This document shows positions 9,054-17,466 of a stretch of 46,051 nt of DNA, piece by piece (the stretch's first letter is position 1; every line of letters starts with the position of its first letter). Both the position numbers and the translations under genes were made by a program. The DNA comes from Gammaproteobacteria bacterium (GTDB lineage Bacteria > Pseudomonadota > Gammaproteobacteria > S012-40): the NCBI GenBank assembly GCA_029884425.1, contig JAOUHV010000018.1, positions 1 to 46,051 on the forward strand. Direction: 5' to 3'. Below the pieces are notes generated by a model. That model was not told the origin of the DNA. It was given only the letters and a program-made list of their open reading frames with translations, and searched no databases.

Positions 9054-9662
9054 ATGTCGTATCACACTGCCGATGGCTCGTTGCTGTCCCGCCTGATGGA
9101 AAGTCTGCGCTGTTTGCCTGGGGTTGGTCCCAAGAGCGCGCAGCGCATGGCTTATCATCTGCTGGAACGGGACCGCGAAGGTGCGCTGGCGTTGTCGCAC
9201 GCACTGGCCGAGGCGATGGAGCACATCGGCCGCTGTGCATCGTGCCGGACGTTTACCGAGCACGAGCTGTGCTCGATTTGCCGCAACAGCAGCCGCGATG
9301 CGTCCCTGCTTTGCGTGGTCGAATCGCCGGCGGATTTGTCGGCCATTGAGCAGTCCACCGGATTTCGCGGGCGCTATTTTGTCCTCATGGGGCGCCTGTC
9401 ACCCATTGATGGAATAGGCCCGAATGAGCTGGGACTGGATCAGTTGGAAAAACACCTGGACAGTGGCGATATCCGCGAAGTGATTCTGGCGACCTCTGCC
9501 ACGCTGGAGGGGGAAACCACCGCGCATTTCATCAAGGAAATGGTGATGCGTCGCGGCATCGCTGTCACCCGCATTGCCCATGGCGTACCCATGGGCGGTG
9601 AGCTGGAATTCGTCGACGGCAACACCTTGTCGCGAGCATTTGCAGGGCGACAAACGCTCTAG
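9054..9662 (+). CDS. recR: Recombination mediator RecR
   Basis: A 202-residue protein from ATG 9054; a TTG two codons earlier (9048) is also in frame. It shows the helix-hairpin-helix region ([17 protein letters not shown], about 21-37), the C4 zinc finger (C61, C64, C73, C76) and a Toprim domain ([16 protein letters not shown] and later [19 protein letters not shown]). RecR works with RecO and RecF to load RecA on SSB-coated gapped DNA. Length is normal for the family. There is no good Shine-Dalgarno sequence, so translation may be coupled to ybaB. The stop faces the convergent SH3-domain gene 22 bases away. Confidence 0.95.
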   Translation: MSYHTADGSLLSRLMESLRCLPGVGPKSAQRMAYHLLERDREGALALSHALAEAMEHIGRCASCRTFTEHELCSICRNSSRDASLLCVVESPADLSAIEQSTGFRGRYFVLMGRLSPIDGIGPNELGLDQLEKHLDSGDIREVILATSATLEGETTAHFIKEMVMRRGIAVTRIAHGVPMGGELEFVDGNTLSRAFAGRQTL

Positions 9663-9684
9663 GTTTTAAGCCGGTGGATTGTGA

Positions 9685-10314
9685 TTACAGTCCGCCCCAG
9701 TTTTTCTTGCGCTGGCTCAGGCGTGGACCGAACATGCCCAGCAGTACCCCACCCAAACACAGTCCGGCACCCAGCAAGAACCAGCGTTGACTGGATTGAT
9801 CGGACAACTTGATGTTCTCCTGTTTCAGACCGTTCATTTCCCGCTGCAATGCCAGTGTCTGCGCTTTGAGTTTGGTGGTTTCGTCATTGGGGTCAACAAT
9901 GACGTCGGTAGTGGCTTGGGTTGGCGTGAATTGCACTTGCTCATGCTGTTGCTGCAGTGCCACGAGCTGATCATTGAGTGTCTGCGATTTTAGTTTTTCT
10001 TCTTCCAGCAATTTTTCCATGCGCTTGAGGCGACCGCTGAGTTGATCTTTGCCGGCGACGGCTTGCTCGGACAGGTAGCGACGAACAACCCAGCCTTCCT
10101 CGCCGCTTTCGGTGCGCACATGAATCATGCCGTTATTGGCGCTGTCATCCACGGTTTCCAGACGGGTGCCTATGCTTATATTTTTAACCACGCTGCTGTC
10201 AGCGGTGGGGCCGGCACGCAGTGCGATGTCCAAATTGTCGGAAACGTACAGGGTGGTTTGGGCGAAGCTGGCGCTGGATAACAGCAAAAACAGTGGCGCG
10301 ACTATCGTTTTCAT
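9685..10314 (-). CDS. SH3-domain envelope protein, YgiM/TIGR04211-like
   Basis: A 209-residue protein read from ATG 10314 (MKTIVAPLFLLLSSASFAQ, a clear signal peptide); an in-frame start 11 codons upstream is less likely. After cleavage comes a bacterial SH3 (SH3b) domain (LYVSDNLDIALRAGP...GWVVRRYLSE, about 23-85), then a coiled coil (RLKRMEKLLEEEKLKSQTL and a second helical stretch), and a C-terminal transmembrane helix (WFLLGAGLCLGGVLLGMFG) with a short basic tail. This matches the YgiM/TIGR04211 architecture: periplasmic SH3b and coiled coil anchored in the inner membrane. The exact role is unknown; SH3b domains often bind peptidoglycan or peptides. Confidence 0.82.
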   Translation of the reverse strand: MKTIVAPLFLLLSSASFAQTTLYVSDNLDIALRAGPTADSSVVKNISIGTRLETVDDSANNGMIHVRTESGEEGWVVRRYLSEQAVAGKDQLSGRLKRMEKLLEEEKLKSQTLNDQLVALQQQHEQVQFTPTQATTDVIVDPNDETTKLKAQTLALQREMNGLKQENIKLSDQSSQRWFLLGAGLCLGGVLLGMFGPRLSQRKKNWGGL

Positions 10315-10385
10315 TCTTGGCCTTTGCGCGGAGTGGCATGTATGCACATTGTTGTTTTTTTGACGGAATATTGCAACTGTAAGAA

Positions 10386-10428
10386 AACGACGACAGCCGG
10401 CAGCATTGTGCTGTCGACTGCAGTCGTT
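10386..10428 (-). terminator. Probable terminator of the PilZ gene
   Basis: On the minus strand, just after the PilZ stop, an interrupted stem forms from AACGA/TCGTT (outer) and CGACAGC/GCTGTCG (inner), followed by TTTTCTT. The T-tract is short, so strength is uncertain. Confidence 0.45.
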
Positions 10429-10436
10429 TGGTTGGG

Positions 10437-10757
10437 TTAATGATATGCGGGAATTAACAAATGACTTTCTGTGAAAGCCAAAGCATCGAATTTGAAGTTT
10501 TCAAACAGTAAGCCGATTCCATCCTCTTTGGTGTGACGCACCGTGGCCCGTGCATTAATAATGCGGCGGTTTTCTCCCAAGGGATAGGCAAAGGAGACAG
10601 AAACTATGTCGTTACGATATACCAACACCCGGCCGGTTTGCACAAACATACCGTCGGCGGAAATATCGCGGGTTTTGCCCATGATGAGACCCAGTGGACC
10701 GTATTGCAGTGCGACACCAAATTTGATGGCTGCGCGCTCACTCCAACGATTGTCCAT
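10437..10757 (-). CDS. PilZ domain protein
   Basis: A 106-residue protein starting at ATG 10757 (MDNRWSERAAIKFGVAL) behind a strong ribosome site (GGAGGA). The longer in-frame version at 10829 would place this site inside the gene. It looks like a stand-alone PilZ domain: the N-terminal R-S-E-R stretch takes the place of the RxxxR c-di-GMP motif (here RWSER) and DISADGMFV corresponds to the D/NxSxxG motif. It probably senses c-di-GMP or acts as a PilZ adaptor. The RxxxR motif is present as R4-W-S-E-R8, so binding is plausible. It is monocistronic or leads to the SH3b gene. Confidence 0.8.
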   Translation of the reverse strand: MDNRWSERAAIKFGVALQYGPLGLIMGKTRDISADGMFVQTGRVLVYRNDIVSVSFAYPLGENRRIINARATVRHTKEDGIGLLFENFKFDALAFTESHLLIPAYH

Positions 10758-10890
10758 AGATTGTCCTCCAACAACTAAAAAAGTGAGTCGGAGACCGCTC
10801 CACAGGTTTTGCAGAGGCAAGATTCCCAACGCACTCTTTCATTTTTAGACCTTGATTGATCGTTTTTCAAGCACTCAGAAAATCATGAAA

Positions 10891-10942
10891 TGCGGGGCCC
10901 TGGTTGTGGGCGTGGGAACTGAAAGCACGTGCAGGCCCCGCA
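10891..10942. repeat. Long-loop inverted repeat between PilZ and tesA genes
   Basis: TGCGGGGCC at 10891-10899 is perfectly complementary to GGCCCCGCA at 10934-10942, separated by 34 bases. It lies 48 bases past the tesA stop and upstream of the PilZ gene. It may be a tesA transcript end structure, although the T-tract is poor (ATTTC on the minus strand). Confidence 0.45.
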
Positions 10943-10989
10943 GAATTCAAGTGACGTTAGTCATTAGGCTGTAAAAACAGATGGTTGGA

Positions 10990-11610
10990 TCAGCTTTGAG
11001 GTGGCAGCATCGGCAGTAACGCAGGCCAGACATTATTTAGCATTTGCGGCTGGCCCTGTGCGTTGGGGTGGATCATGTCGGCCAGAAACAGCTCGCGTCT
11101 GGTTTCCAGTCCGGCGAGAAAAAAGGGAACCAGCGAGGTTCGGGTTTGCTTTGCCAGTTTGGTATAGGTCAGGGCAAAGCCCTGGGTGTATTGCGGGCCG
11201 TAATTGGGCGGAATTTGCATGCCCAGCAGTAGAACCTTGGCGCCGATGCGCTGTCCTTGTTCTATGATGCGACGCAAATTGGTTTCCATGGCATTGAGCG
11301 GCAGCCCGCGCAGGCCATCGTTGCCGCCCAGTTCGACAATAAGAATGGCAGGGCGATGGCTCAAGGCTTGTTCCAGGCGCGCCAGGGCCGAGCCGGTGGT
11401 GTCGCCACTGATGCTGGCATTGATCACGCGGTGCGGGTAGTCTTGCTGTTTGAGCCTTTGCTGCAGCAGGTCCACCCAGCCTTCACCGCGTTGCAGGCCA
11501 AAGCCGGCGCTGAGGCTGTCGCCCAGTACCACGATTACCGGCGGGGATGCGCTCCAGCCCGCTTGACTGAACATCCACAAACTGACAACGAGAAGTAACC
11601 GTCTTACCAT
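10990..11610 (-). CDS. tesA: SGNH-family esterase/lysophospholipase TesA
   Basis: A 206-residue periplasmic esterase from ATG 11610 (MVRRLLLVVSLWMFSQAGWSA, signal peptide). The SGNH blocks are all present: GDSLSAG with the nucleophile Ser in block I, the block II Gly (NASISGDTTGSA), GGND in block III, and DMIHPNAQG with the catalytic Asp/His in block V. The family hydrolyses acyl-CoA thioesters, aryl esters and lysophospholipids. It is head to head with ybbA: the two ATG codons overlap in a CATG, the arrangement known from E. coli tesA/ybbA. Longer in-frame starts reach into ybbA and are rejected. Confidence 0.93.
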   Translation of the reverse strand: MVRRLLLVVSLWMFSQAGWSASPPVIVVLGDSLSAGFGLQRGEGWVDLLQQRLKQQDYPHRVINASISGDTTGSALARLEQALSHRPAILIVELGGNDGLRGLPLNAMETNLRRIIEQGQRIGAKVLLLGMQIPPNYGPQYTQGFALTYTKLAKQTRTSLVPFFLAGLETRRELFLADMIHPNAQGQPQMLNNVWPALLPMLPPQS

Positions 11611-12298
11611 GACTGACTCACCTGATAACCTCATCCTGAAAGTAGAGCAACTGACCAAGTGGGTGGAAAGCCCGGAAGGTCGGCTGGATATTCTTCGTGA
11701 CGTGAATCTTACCATTATGGCCGGGCAAACGCTGGCCGTACTGGGGGCCTCGGGGGCGGGAAAATCCACCTTGCTGGGTATTTTGGCCGGTCTGGACGTG
11801 CCCAGCAGTGGCAAAGTCTGGCTAAAATCGCACGACTTTTTTCAGCTTAATGAAGATGGACGCGCACGCTTGCGCGGCGAGTTGATGGGCTTTGTGTTCC
11901 AGTCGTTTCAGCTCTTGCCCAGTCTGACCGCGCTGGAAAATGTCATGTTGCCGCTGGAATTGTCGGGGCATCGGGATGCCCGCGAGGCGGCGATGGCGAC
12001 ATTGCAGCGTGTCGGCTTGCAGCCGCGAGCGCTGCATTACCCACGACAATTGTCCGGTGGTGAACAGCAGCGCGTGGCGATTGCGCGAGCGTTTGCCGGA
12101 CGGCCGGCGATTCTGCTGGCCGATGAGCCGACCGGCAATCTGGATGGTCACACCGGCGAGCGCGTTATCGATTTGCTGTTTGAACTCAATCGCGAACAGC
12201 ACACCACTCTGGTGCTGGTGACGCACGATCTGGACTTGGCGCAGCGCTGTCAGCGGCGCGCGCGTTTGGCCGACGGCAGTTTGCACGAGGAAGCATAA
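11609..12298 (+). CDS. ybbA: ABC transporter ATP-binding protein YbbA
   Basis: A 229-residue ATPase of the MacB/LolD-like class: Walker A GASGAGKST at residues 46-54, Q-loop FVFQSFQLLPSL, signature LSGGEQQRVAIARA, Walker B ILLADEPTGNLD and the H-loop VTHD. It pairs with the YbbP permease, whose ATG overlaps its stop (TAATG). The YbbAP transporter family moves or extracts substrates at the inner membrane without a known fixed substrate; divergent tesA suggests a link to lipids or acyl compounds. The start ATG 11609 overlaps the tesA start on the other strand, so the two genes have practically no untranslated leader between them. Confidence 0.94.
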   Translation: MTDSPDNLILKVEQLTKWVESPEGRLDILRDVNLTIMAGQTLAVLGASGAGKSTLLGILAGLDVPSSGKVWLKSHDFFQLNEDGRARLRGELMGFVFQSFQLLPSLTALENVMLPLELSGHRDAREAAMATLQRVGLQPRALHYPRQLSGGEQQRVAIARAFAGRPAILLADEPTGNLDGHTGERVIDLLFELNREQHTTLVLVTHDLDLAQRCQRRARLADGSLHEEA

Positions 12299-14784
12299 TG
12301 ACATCTCCTTTGCGCATGGCATGGCGCTTGTTGCGCCGCGAGTGGCGGTCTGGCGAGCTACGGGTGTTGGCTTTGGCGCTGTTGATAGCGGTGGCGGCGG
12401 TGACCTCGGTAAGCTTTTTTACCGATCGCGTCGAACGGGCATTGTCGCAGCAGGCGAACGATTTGCTGGGCGCAGATTTGTTGCTCAGTGCCGGTAATGA
12501 ATTTGCGCCGGCGTACGTGCAGCAGGCGGCCAAGCTGAATTTGCAGACCTCGGCGTCGATCAGTTTTCCCAGCATGGTGATGACGGATCAGGCCAGTCAT
12601 CTGGGCATGATCAAGGCGATTGACGATCACTTTCCGTTGCGTGGCCATGTGCGGGTGGCGGACAAATTGTTTGCACCGGATTATGAGCTCGATCGTGTGC
12701 CTCATGCCGGCGAGATCTGGATGGAAGGTCAGATCATGAGCGCGCTGGGGTTGCAGGTGGGCGACCGGGTGGCGTTGGGGATGCGCGAATTTACTGTGGG
12801 TGCGGTGTTGACCACCGAGCCCGGCGTGGGCGGGATGTTTACCCTGGCACCGCGGATATTGTTCAACATGAGCGATTTGGCGGCCACGGAGCTGGTTCAG
12901 CCGGCGAGCCGGGTGAAGCATTATCTGCAAGTGGCGGGTGAACGCTCTGCGGTTGCCGAGTTCCGCGCCTGGGTTGCGCAGCGCAATGACGTGGGTGTGG
13001 CGGCGCAGGGTGTGGAGGATGCCCGTCCGGAAATGCGTCAGGCGCTGGATCGTTCCCGCCAGTTTTTGGGCCTAGCGGCGCTGACCTCGGTATTGCTGGC
13101 AGGTGTGGCGATTGCGTTGGCGGCGCGACGCTTTGCCCAGCGGCATCTGGATCATTGCGCGATATTGCGCTGTTTGGGTGCGGTTCAGGGATATGTGCTG
13201 AAAATCTATTTGTGGCAACTGGTGCTGCTCGGCCTGATTGCCAGCCTTTTGGGGTGTGCGCTGGGATTTGTTGCCCATTTGCTGCTGGTGGATTTGTTGG
13301 GCGGCTTACTGGACATTGCCTTGCCAGCGGCGTCATGGACCTTGTTGTGGGTGGCGATGGTGACCGGCGTGATGACCTTGCTGGGGTTTGCCTTGCCGCC
13401 ACTGTTGCAGTTGCAGTCGGTGCCGGCGCTGCGGGTATTGCGCCGCGATTTGGGCCAACTGGGGGCGCCAGGCTGGATCAGTTATTCGTTGGGTTTGCTG
13501 GTGCTGGCGGGGTTGATGGTCTACCAGGCTGGTGAACTGCGGATGGGCTTGCTGCTGGTGGCCGGGACGCTGGTGGCGCTGCTGGTGTTGTGGTTGGTGG
13601 CGCAGTTGCTGGTGGCGCTACTGGGTCCACTGCGCGCACGCACCGGCGGTGCTTGGCGCTTTGGTCTGGTGAATATTGTGCGGCGGCGTCAGGCCAGCGT
13701 GGTGCAAGTGGTGGCCTTCGGTTTGGGTTTGATGGCGCTGTTGCTGCTGGCGGTGATTCGCGGTGATTTGTTGGCGCAGTGGCAGAACAGTATTCCGGAT
13801 GGCGCGCCCAATCGTTTCATCATCAATCTTCAGCCGGAACAAGTACCGGCGATGCGGATTTTCTTTGCCGAAAATGGCCGTGATGCACCGCTGTTGTGGC
13901 CGATGGTGCGTGGACGTCTGGTGGCCATTGGCGATAAGCCGGTGGTGGCACAAAGCTACGCCGATGATCGTGCCCGGCAGTTGGCGACGCGGGAGTTCAA
14001 TTTGTCGTGGACCGATACGCTGCCCAAGGCAAACAAGCTGCTTGCGGGCCATTGGTGGTCGGGGCAGGGGCATGAGTTTTCAGTGGAAAGTGGTGTTGCC
14101 AAAGCTCTGGGAATCCAGCTGGGCGACGAACTGCATTTTGAAGTGGCGGGGCAACGCTTTTCGGCGCGGGTTAGCAGTCTGCGTGAGGTGAGTTGGGATT
14201 CGTTTGAGCCGAACTTCTTCGTGCTGGGATCTCCGGGTAGCATGGATGGACTGCCAGCAACGTATATGACGGCGCTGTATCTGGGGAGCGAGGATTATAC
14301 CCTCCTCAATCAAATGCTTCAGGCTTTCTCAAATGTGTCGGTGATTGACGTGGCGGCGATCATGACCCATGTGCGCAACGTCATTACGCGGGTATCCAAT
14401 GCGGTGGAATACGTATTTGGTTTTACCTTGTTGGCGGGATTGATGGTGCTGTATGCCGGCATACAGTCGACTCATGACGAGCGCCTGCAGGAGAGTGCCA
14501 TTGTTCGGACCCTGGGGGGGCAGAAAAAACAGGTGCTGCAGGCGTTGTTGATGGAGTTTGTGCTGCTAGGTGTGCTGGCCGGGACACTGGCGGCAGCGCT
14601 GGCGAGTGCGTTGGCCTGGGGGTTGGCCACCTGGGTGCTGAAAATTGACTACCATTTCAATGCGCTGGTCTGGCTGCTAGGTGTGGGCGGCGGTGCGCTG
14701 GCGGTGGGATTGGCGGGTGTGCTGGGCAGTTATCAAGTGGTACGCCAACCGCCGCTGACGACGTTGCGGAAACTGTCGCTTTGA
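12298..14784 (+). CDS. ybbP: FtsX-like ABC permease YbbP
   Basis: An 828-residue inner-membrane permease. After a cytoplasmic start (MAWRLLRREWRSGELRVLALAL) comes a first helix and a large periplasmic domain (about 50-240). A block of three to four FtsX-like helices follows (LGLAALTSVLLAGVAIALAARRF, LVLLGLIASLLGCALGFV), then a further helix pair (LLVLAGLMVYQAG, LLLVAGTLVALLVLWLVAQ), a second periplasmic domain, and a C-terminal FtsX block (FGFTLLAGLMVLYAGIQS ... GVLAGTLAAALASALAWG). This is the ten-helix layout of YbbP. It works with YbbA, with which it overlaps by one base. The stop is followed by the convergent tautomerase gene after 44 bases. Confidence 0.93.
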   Translation: MTSPLRMAWRLLRREWRSGELRVLALALLIAVAAVTSVSFFTDRVERALSQQANDLLGADLLLSAGNEFAPAYVQQAAKLNLQTSASISFPSMVMTDQASHLGMIKAIDDHFPLRGHVRVADKLFAPDYELDRVPHAGEIWMEGQIMSALGLQVGDRVALGMREFTVGAVLTTEPGVGGMFTLAPRILFNMSDLAATELVQPASRVKHYLQVAGERSAVAEFRAWVAQRNDVGVAAQGVEDARPEMRQALDRSRQFLGLAALTSVLLAGVAIALAARRFAQRHLDHCAILRCLGAVQGYVLKIYLWQLVLLGLIASLLGCALGFVAHLLLVDLLGGLLDIALPAASWTLLWVAMVTGVMTLLGFALPPLLQLQSVPALRVLRRDLGQLGAPGWISYSLGLLVLAGLMVYQAGELRMGLLLVAGTLVALLVLWLVAQLLVALLGPLRARTGGAWRFGLVNIVRRRQASVVQVVAFGLGLMALLLLAVIRGDLLAQWQNSIPDGAPNRFIINLQPEQVPAMRIFFAENGRDAPLLWPMVRGRLVAIGDKPVVAQSYADDRARQLATREFNLSWTDTLPKANKLLAGHWWSGQGHEFSVESGVAKALGIQLGDELHFEVAGQRFSARVSSLREVSWDSFEPNFFVLGSPGSMDGLPATYMTALYLGSEDYTLLNQMLQAFSNVSVIDVAAIMTHVRNVITRVSNAVEYVFGFTLLAGLMVLYAGIQSTHDERLQESAIVRTLGGQKKQVLQALLMEFVLLGVLAGTLAAALASALAWGLATWVLKIDYHFNALVWLLGVGGGALAVGLAGVLGSYQVVRQPPLTTLRKLSL

Positions 14785-14828
14785 CGGCCACGGGCGATGC
14801 GCGTGACCGCAAAGGCGTTGCGCTGCTG

Positions 14829-15191
14829 TCAGGCGCTTTTCTTGACCGCAAAGGTATTGTTATTCCAGCCCCACATGTGACGGTGTGGGCTGCTGAACTC
14901 AATGTAGCAGCGCTCGGGGAGTATGCCCATGGACTGATACATAAACAGGCAAATGCGGCGGGAGAAATCGTCAGTGCGGTTTTCGTCCAGTCCCAGGCAT
15001 TTGATTTCCAGATAGGCGGCAGGGTTATCGTCACCAGCGAGACTGAGAGTCTGGTTGCACTCAACCAGTGCCATGACGTAGTGCTCAGGTTTTCCTAATA
15101 TTTCCGACGCCAGTCGGCTTGCCTGCTGGCAAATCGACTGGATTTCCTGGTGATTGTGGTGCGTGTTGGTGCGGATGTGAATTACCGGCAT
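14829..15191 (-). CDS. MIF-type tautomerase
   Basis: A 120-residue protein from ATG 15191 with a good ribosome site (AAGGAAGGGG). The mature N-terminus would begin with the conserved Pro2 (MPVIHIRTN), the catalytic base of the tautomerase/MIF superfamily. Further MIF-like features are the central LVECNQTLSLAGDDNPAAYLEIKCLG and the C-terminal CYIEFSSPHRHMWGWNNNTF, which matches the trimer-interface end of macrophage migration inhibitory factor homologues. The likely activity is keto-enol tautomerisation of phenylpyruvate-like compounds; the physiological substrate in bacteria is unknown. Confidence 0.82.
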   Translation of the reverse strand: MPVIHIRTNTHHNHQEIQSICQQASRLASEILGKPEHYVMALVECNQTLSLAGDDNPAAYLEIKCLGLDENRTDDFSRRICLFMYQSMGILPERCYIEFSSPHRHMWGWNNNTFAVKKSA

Positions 15192-15307
15192 AAACCCCTT
15201 CCTTATTCCGAGTAATGTTTTTGCTTTACTACTAGCACATTATTTGTGCGGTTTCATCTGCTAAATCTGACAGTTGTGTAGCAAGCTGTAATCCGCAATT
15301 ACGCCAG

Positions 15308-16042
15308 TTATTTGAGGGAAACTGATTTGGTGGTGGCGATGAAGCGCGACAGTTGCTCCAGCGCAGCAGGATCCTGGGTGCAAAATTGAAACGCCGCCAG
15401 CATGGTGCGTTTGTCATTGGCTTCGGGGTCGCGCTCGGCACGTACCAGCACGCCTTGCAAGGGGATTGGGCCGAGGTTGTCGTCGTTGACGGTGATGTCG
15501 GCGATGTCATAAATGCAGCCACCCTGACTGAATACCTGACTGCGCAGCAGGCATCCGCCCAGCGAGATGTCGATGATGGTGGCGTGGTATGGGTGGGTAT
15601 CGAATTTTAAAGTGGTTGAAGTGGTTTCAAACAGCGAAACCCGCTCACTGGAGCGTAGTTGCAAATGTACCAGCTTGCGCAATTTAATGGTGAGGGTGTT
15701 GCCGTTGAATGGTTTGAGCAGATAATCGGAAACCCCTGCGGCTGCCGCGCGCATCAGTGCGTCGCGATCCCGGCGCGACGTCATGACCATAAATGAAGCA
15801 TCTTTGGCGCTGGCGATTTGTTTCGCGGCCAGGATGAATTCGACACCGGCGCCGTCGTTGAGATCCAGTTCGGACAAAATCGCGTTTACTTTGCTGGTTT
15901 CGCGCAGCAGGCTGAGAGCGTGCTGGCTGGATGAGGATTCAATGAGTTGGGCGTTGGGAAGTTCTTGGCGAATGGTTTTGATGATGGATTTTCTGCTGGA
16001 GGAAGTGTGGTCAACGACCATCACGGTGCAGTTGTCATTCAT
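15308..16042 (-). CDS. Receiver-PilZ protein with Glu in the phospho-acceptor site
   Basis: A 244-residue two-domain protein. Residues 1-125 fold as a response-regulator receiver: VMVVDH at the acidic pocket, AILSELDLNDGAGVEF at the acceptor loop, VMTS with the conserved Thr, and DYLLKPF with the conserved Lys. Aligned to CheY-like receivers without gaps, the acceptor Asp is Glu58 and the second acidic-pocket residue is His12. Residues 130-240 form a PilZ-type domain (RSSERVSLFETTSTTLKF, then IIDISLGGCLL equivalent to D/NxSxxG). The RxxxR motif is only partly recognisable. The protein probably transmits a c-di-GMP or constitutive signal rather than a normal phosphorelay signal. No histidine kinase gene is next to it. 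Confidence 0.8.
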   Translation of the reverse strand: MNDNCTVMVVDHTSSSRKSIIKTIRQELPNAQLIESSSSQHALSLLRETSKVNAILSELDLNDGAGVEFILAAKQIASAKDASFMVMTSRRDRDALMRAAAAGVSDYLLKPFNGNTLTIKLRKLVHLQLRSSERVSLFETTSTTLKFDTHPYHATIIDISLGGCLLRSQVFSQGGCIYDIADITVNDDNLGPIPLQGVLVRAERDPEANDKRTMLAAFQFCTQDPAALEQLSRFIATTKSVSLK

Positions 16043-16238
16043 GAAGTGACTTCCCAGGGTTAGTTGTTATTAATGCTCCTGTAGTGGTCGGCAGGTGGGT
16101 GTGGTTGTTTTAGCAGGAAATAGCAAAATTGAGTTACATTTCGCGTTTGGTGCCAGGCTGTGGGGCGGATTGGGCTAGACTCCAAGAAGTGGTAAAGTAG
16201 CGCCCCTTGGATATGATAGACGAAGAAATCAACGGTTT

Positions 16239-16862
16239 ATGAAGCATAAGCATGCCCAAACATTGGTGCCTGTACACGAATTGATCGCGCAGCGCTGGAG
16301 TTCGCGCTCGTTTGATTTGCAAATGCCGGTTGCGCTGGATATTCAACTGGCGCTGATGGAAGCTGCCCGCTGGGCGCCCACCTGTTTTGACGAGGAGCCC
16401 TGGCGGTTTGTGGTGTTTGACCGCCATAGCGACCAGGTCAGTTGGGAAATGGCTCAGCAGTGTCTATCGATCTGGAATCGTCCCTGGGCTGAACGGGCGC
16501 CGGTGTTGGTGCTGGTAGCGTGCGCGACCAATTTTACCCTGAATGCCGAGATCCAGGGGCAGGCCAATCGCTGGGCGGCTTACGATACTGGCGCGGCGGT
16601 GGAAAACATGGTGTTGCAGGCAACGGCGATGGGCTTGATGAGTCGGCAGATTGGCGGGTTTGATGTCGAGCTGACCCGCGAGCGGTTTCAGGTACCCCAA
16701 GAGTTTGAGCTGTTGGCGTTCGTGGCATTTGGCTATCCAGCCGCCGATGCCGGACATTTATACACCAAGCACCAGCTGGCAGAGGCTTCGCCGCGCCGCC
16801 GGGTGCCGCTGGCGGACAACGTGTTTGCCGCGCAATGGGGTGGCAAGTTCAACGCCGACTAG
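16239..16862 (+). CDS. Nitroreductase family FMN-dependent oxidoreductase
   Basis: A 207-residue protein with the nitroreductase fold pattern: IAQRWSSRSFD near residue 15-25 (FMN-contacting RxSxR region), EAARWAPTCFDEEPWRFVV (the APSxxNxQPW motif, here with altered residues), AYDTGAAVENMVLQATAMGL (the conserved G-x-A-x-x-N-M-x-L helix) and VAFGYPA near the C-terminus. Such enzymes are FMN dimers reducing nitro, quinone or other substrates with NAD(P)H. The specific substrate cannot be predicted. The stop overlaps that of the convergent DUF3579 gene by four bases. The start region has only a weak ribosome site. Confidence 0.85.
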   Translation: MKHKHAQTLVPVHELIAQRWSSRSFDLQMPVALDIQLALMEAARWAPTCFDEEPWRFVVFDRHSDQVSWEMAQQCLSIWNRPWAERAPVLVLVACATNFTLNAEIQGQANRWAAYDTGAAVENMVLQATAMGLMSRQIGGFDVELTRERFQVPQEFELLAFVAFGYPAADAGHLYTKHQLAEASPRRRVPLADNVFAAQWGGKFNAD

Positions 16863-17158
16863 GCGTTGTTGGTTTCTTCTTCCAGTTGCTCAACAATGTT
16901 CAGGTTGTTGCGCTTGGCAAAATCCATCACTAGCGCGAAAACATCCGGGTTGGTTTGTGCCAGATCCGGGGTGATGGCAATGCATTTAACGCCCTTGACG
17001 CTGATGGGGCGCAGTCTGGGTGAATAGTGGATGCGGTGATCGCGGCCGAAGGTGGACAACATGCCACTCATGCGCTCAGCCCAGTCGCTGGGGCGGAATT
17101 TGCGACCGTCCTGGGTGACGCCTTCGATGATGATGGATTTGACGGTGGGTTTGGACAT
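16859..17158 (-). CDS. DUF3579 family protein
   Basis: A 99-residue cytoplasmic protein with the DUF3579 consensus: IIIEGVTQDGRKFRPSDWAERM, then the central DHRIHYSPRLRPISVKGVKCI and the C-terminal FALVMDFAKRNNL. The family is small, common in Beta- and some Gammaproteobacteria, and has no assigned function. It overlaps the end of the nitroreductase gene on the other strand and diverges from ilvI. Confidence 0.82.
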   Translation of the reverse strand: MSKPTVKSIIIEGVTQDGRKFRPSDWAERMSGMLSTFGRDHRIHYSPRLRPISVKGVKCIAITPDLAQTNPDVFALVMDFAKRNNLNIVEQLEEETNNA

Positions 17159-17404
17159 GATGTTCTGCCGGAGGGCTCCCTAACTCTAAAACAAGGCTCG
17201 AATTGTACTGCGTAGCGATGAAAGGTCATTGTTGACCGCTGTTGGCTTGATGATGTTGCTCGCCAATCTGCGCGGTAATAGACCCGCCCCATAGTTTACA
17301 ACAAACTTAACCCGGACGCATTCCAGGTTTTTGAACTTATTGATGAATTATTTTCCATGGCGACTGCAGGGCTGTTGTCGGGCAATGACAAATGGGCGTG
17401 CTTG

Positions 17405-17426
17405 GGGCAAAGAAATACGGTATCAT
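17405..17426 (+). promoter_or_regulatory. Possible ilvI promoter in the 308-base gap 17159-17466
   Basis: The gap between the DUF3579 and ilvI starts must hold two divergent promoters. For ilvI the best visible candidate is TATCAT (17421-17426) with a poor -35 box 16 bases upstream. A short reading frame at 17343-17450 has no run of Ile, Val or Leu codons, so no attenuator peptide is evident. An A-rich GAAAAAAGGC lies just before the start codon. Confidence 0.3.
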
Positions 17427-17466
17427 CCCCGGTTTTCCCGACATTGTTGAAAAAAGGCTTTGAATT

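Noticed and set aside
17343-17450. Short frame upstream of ilvI considered as an attenuator peptide
   Set aside because: Of its 35 residues only one is Leu and one is Ile, with no run of branched-chain codons and no terminator-like hairpin after it.
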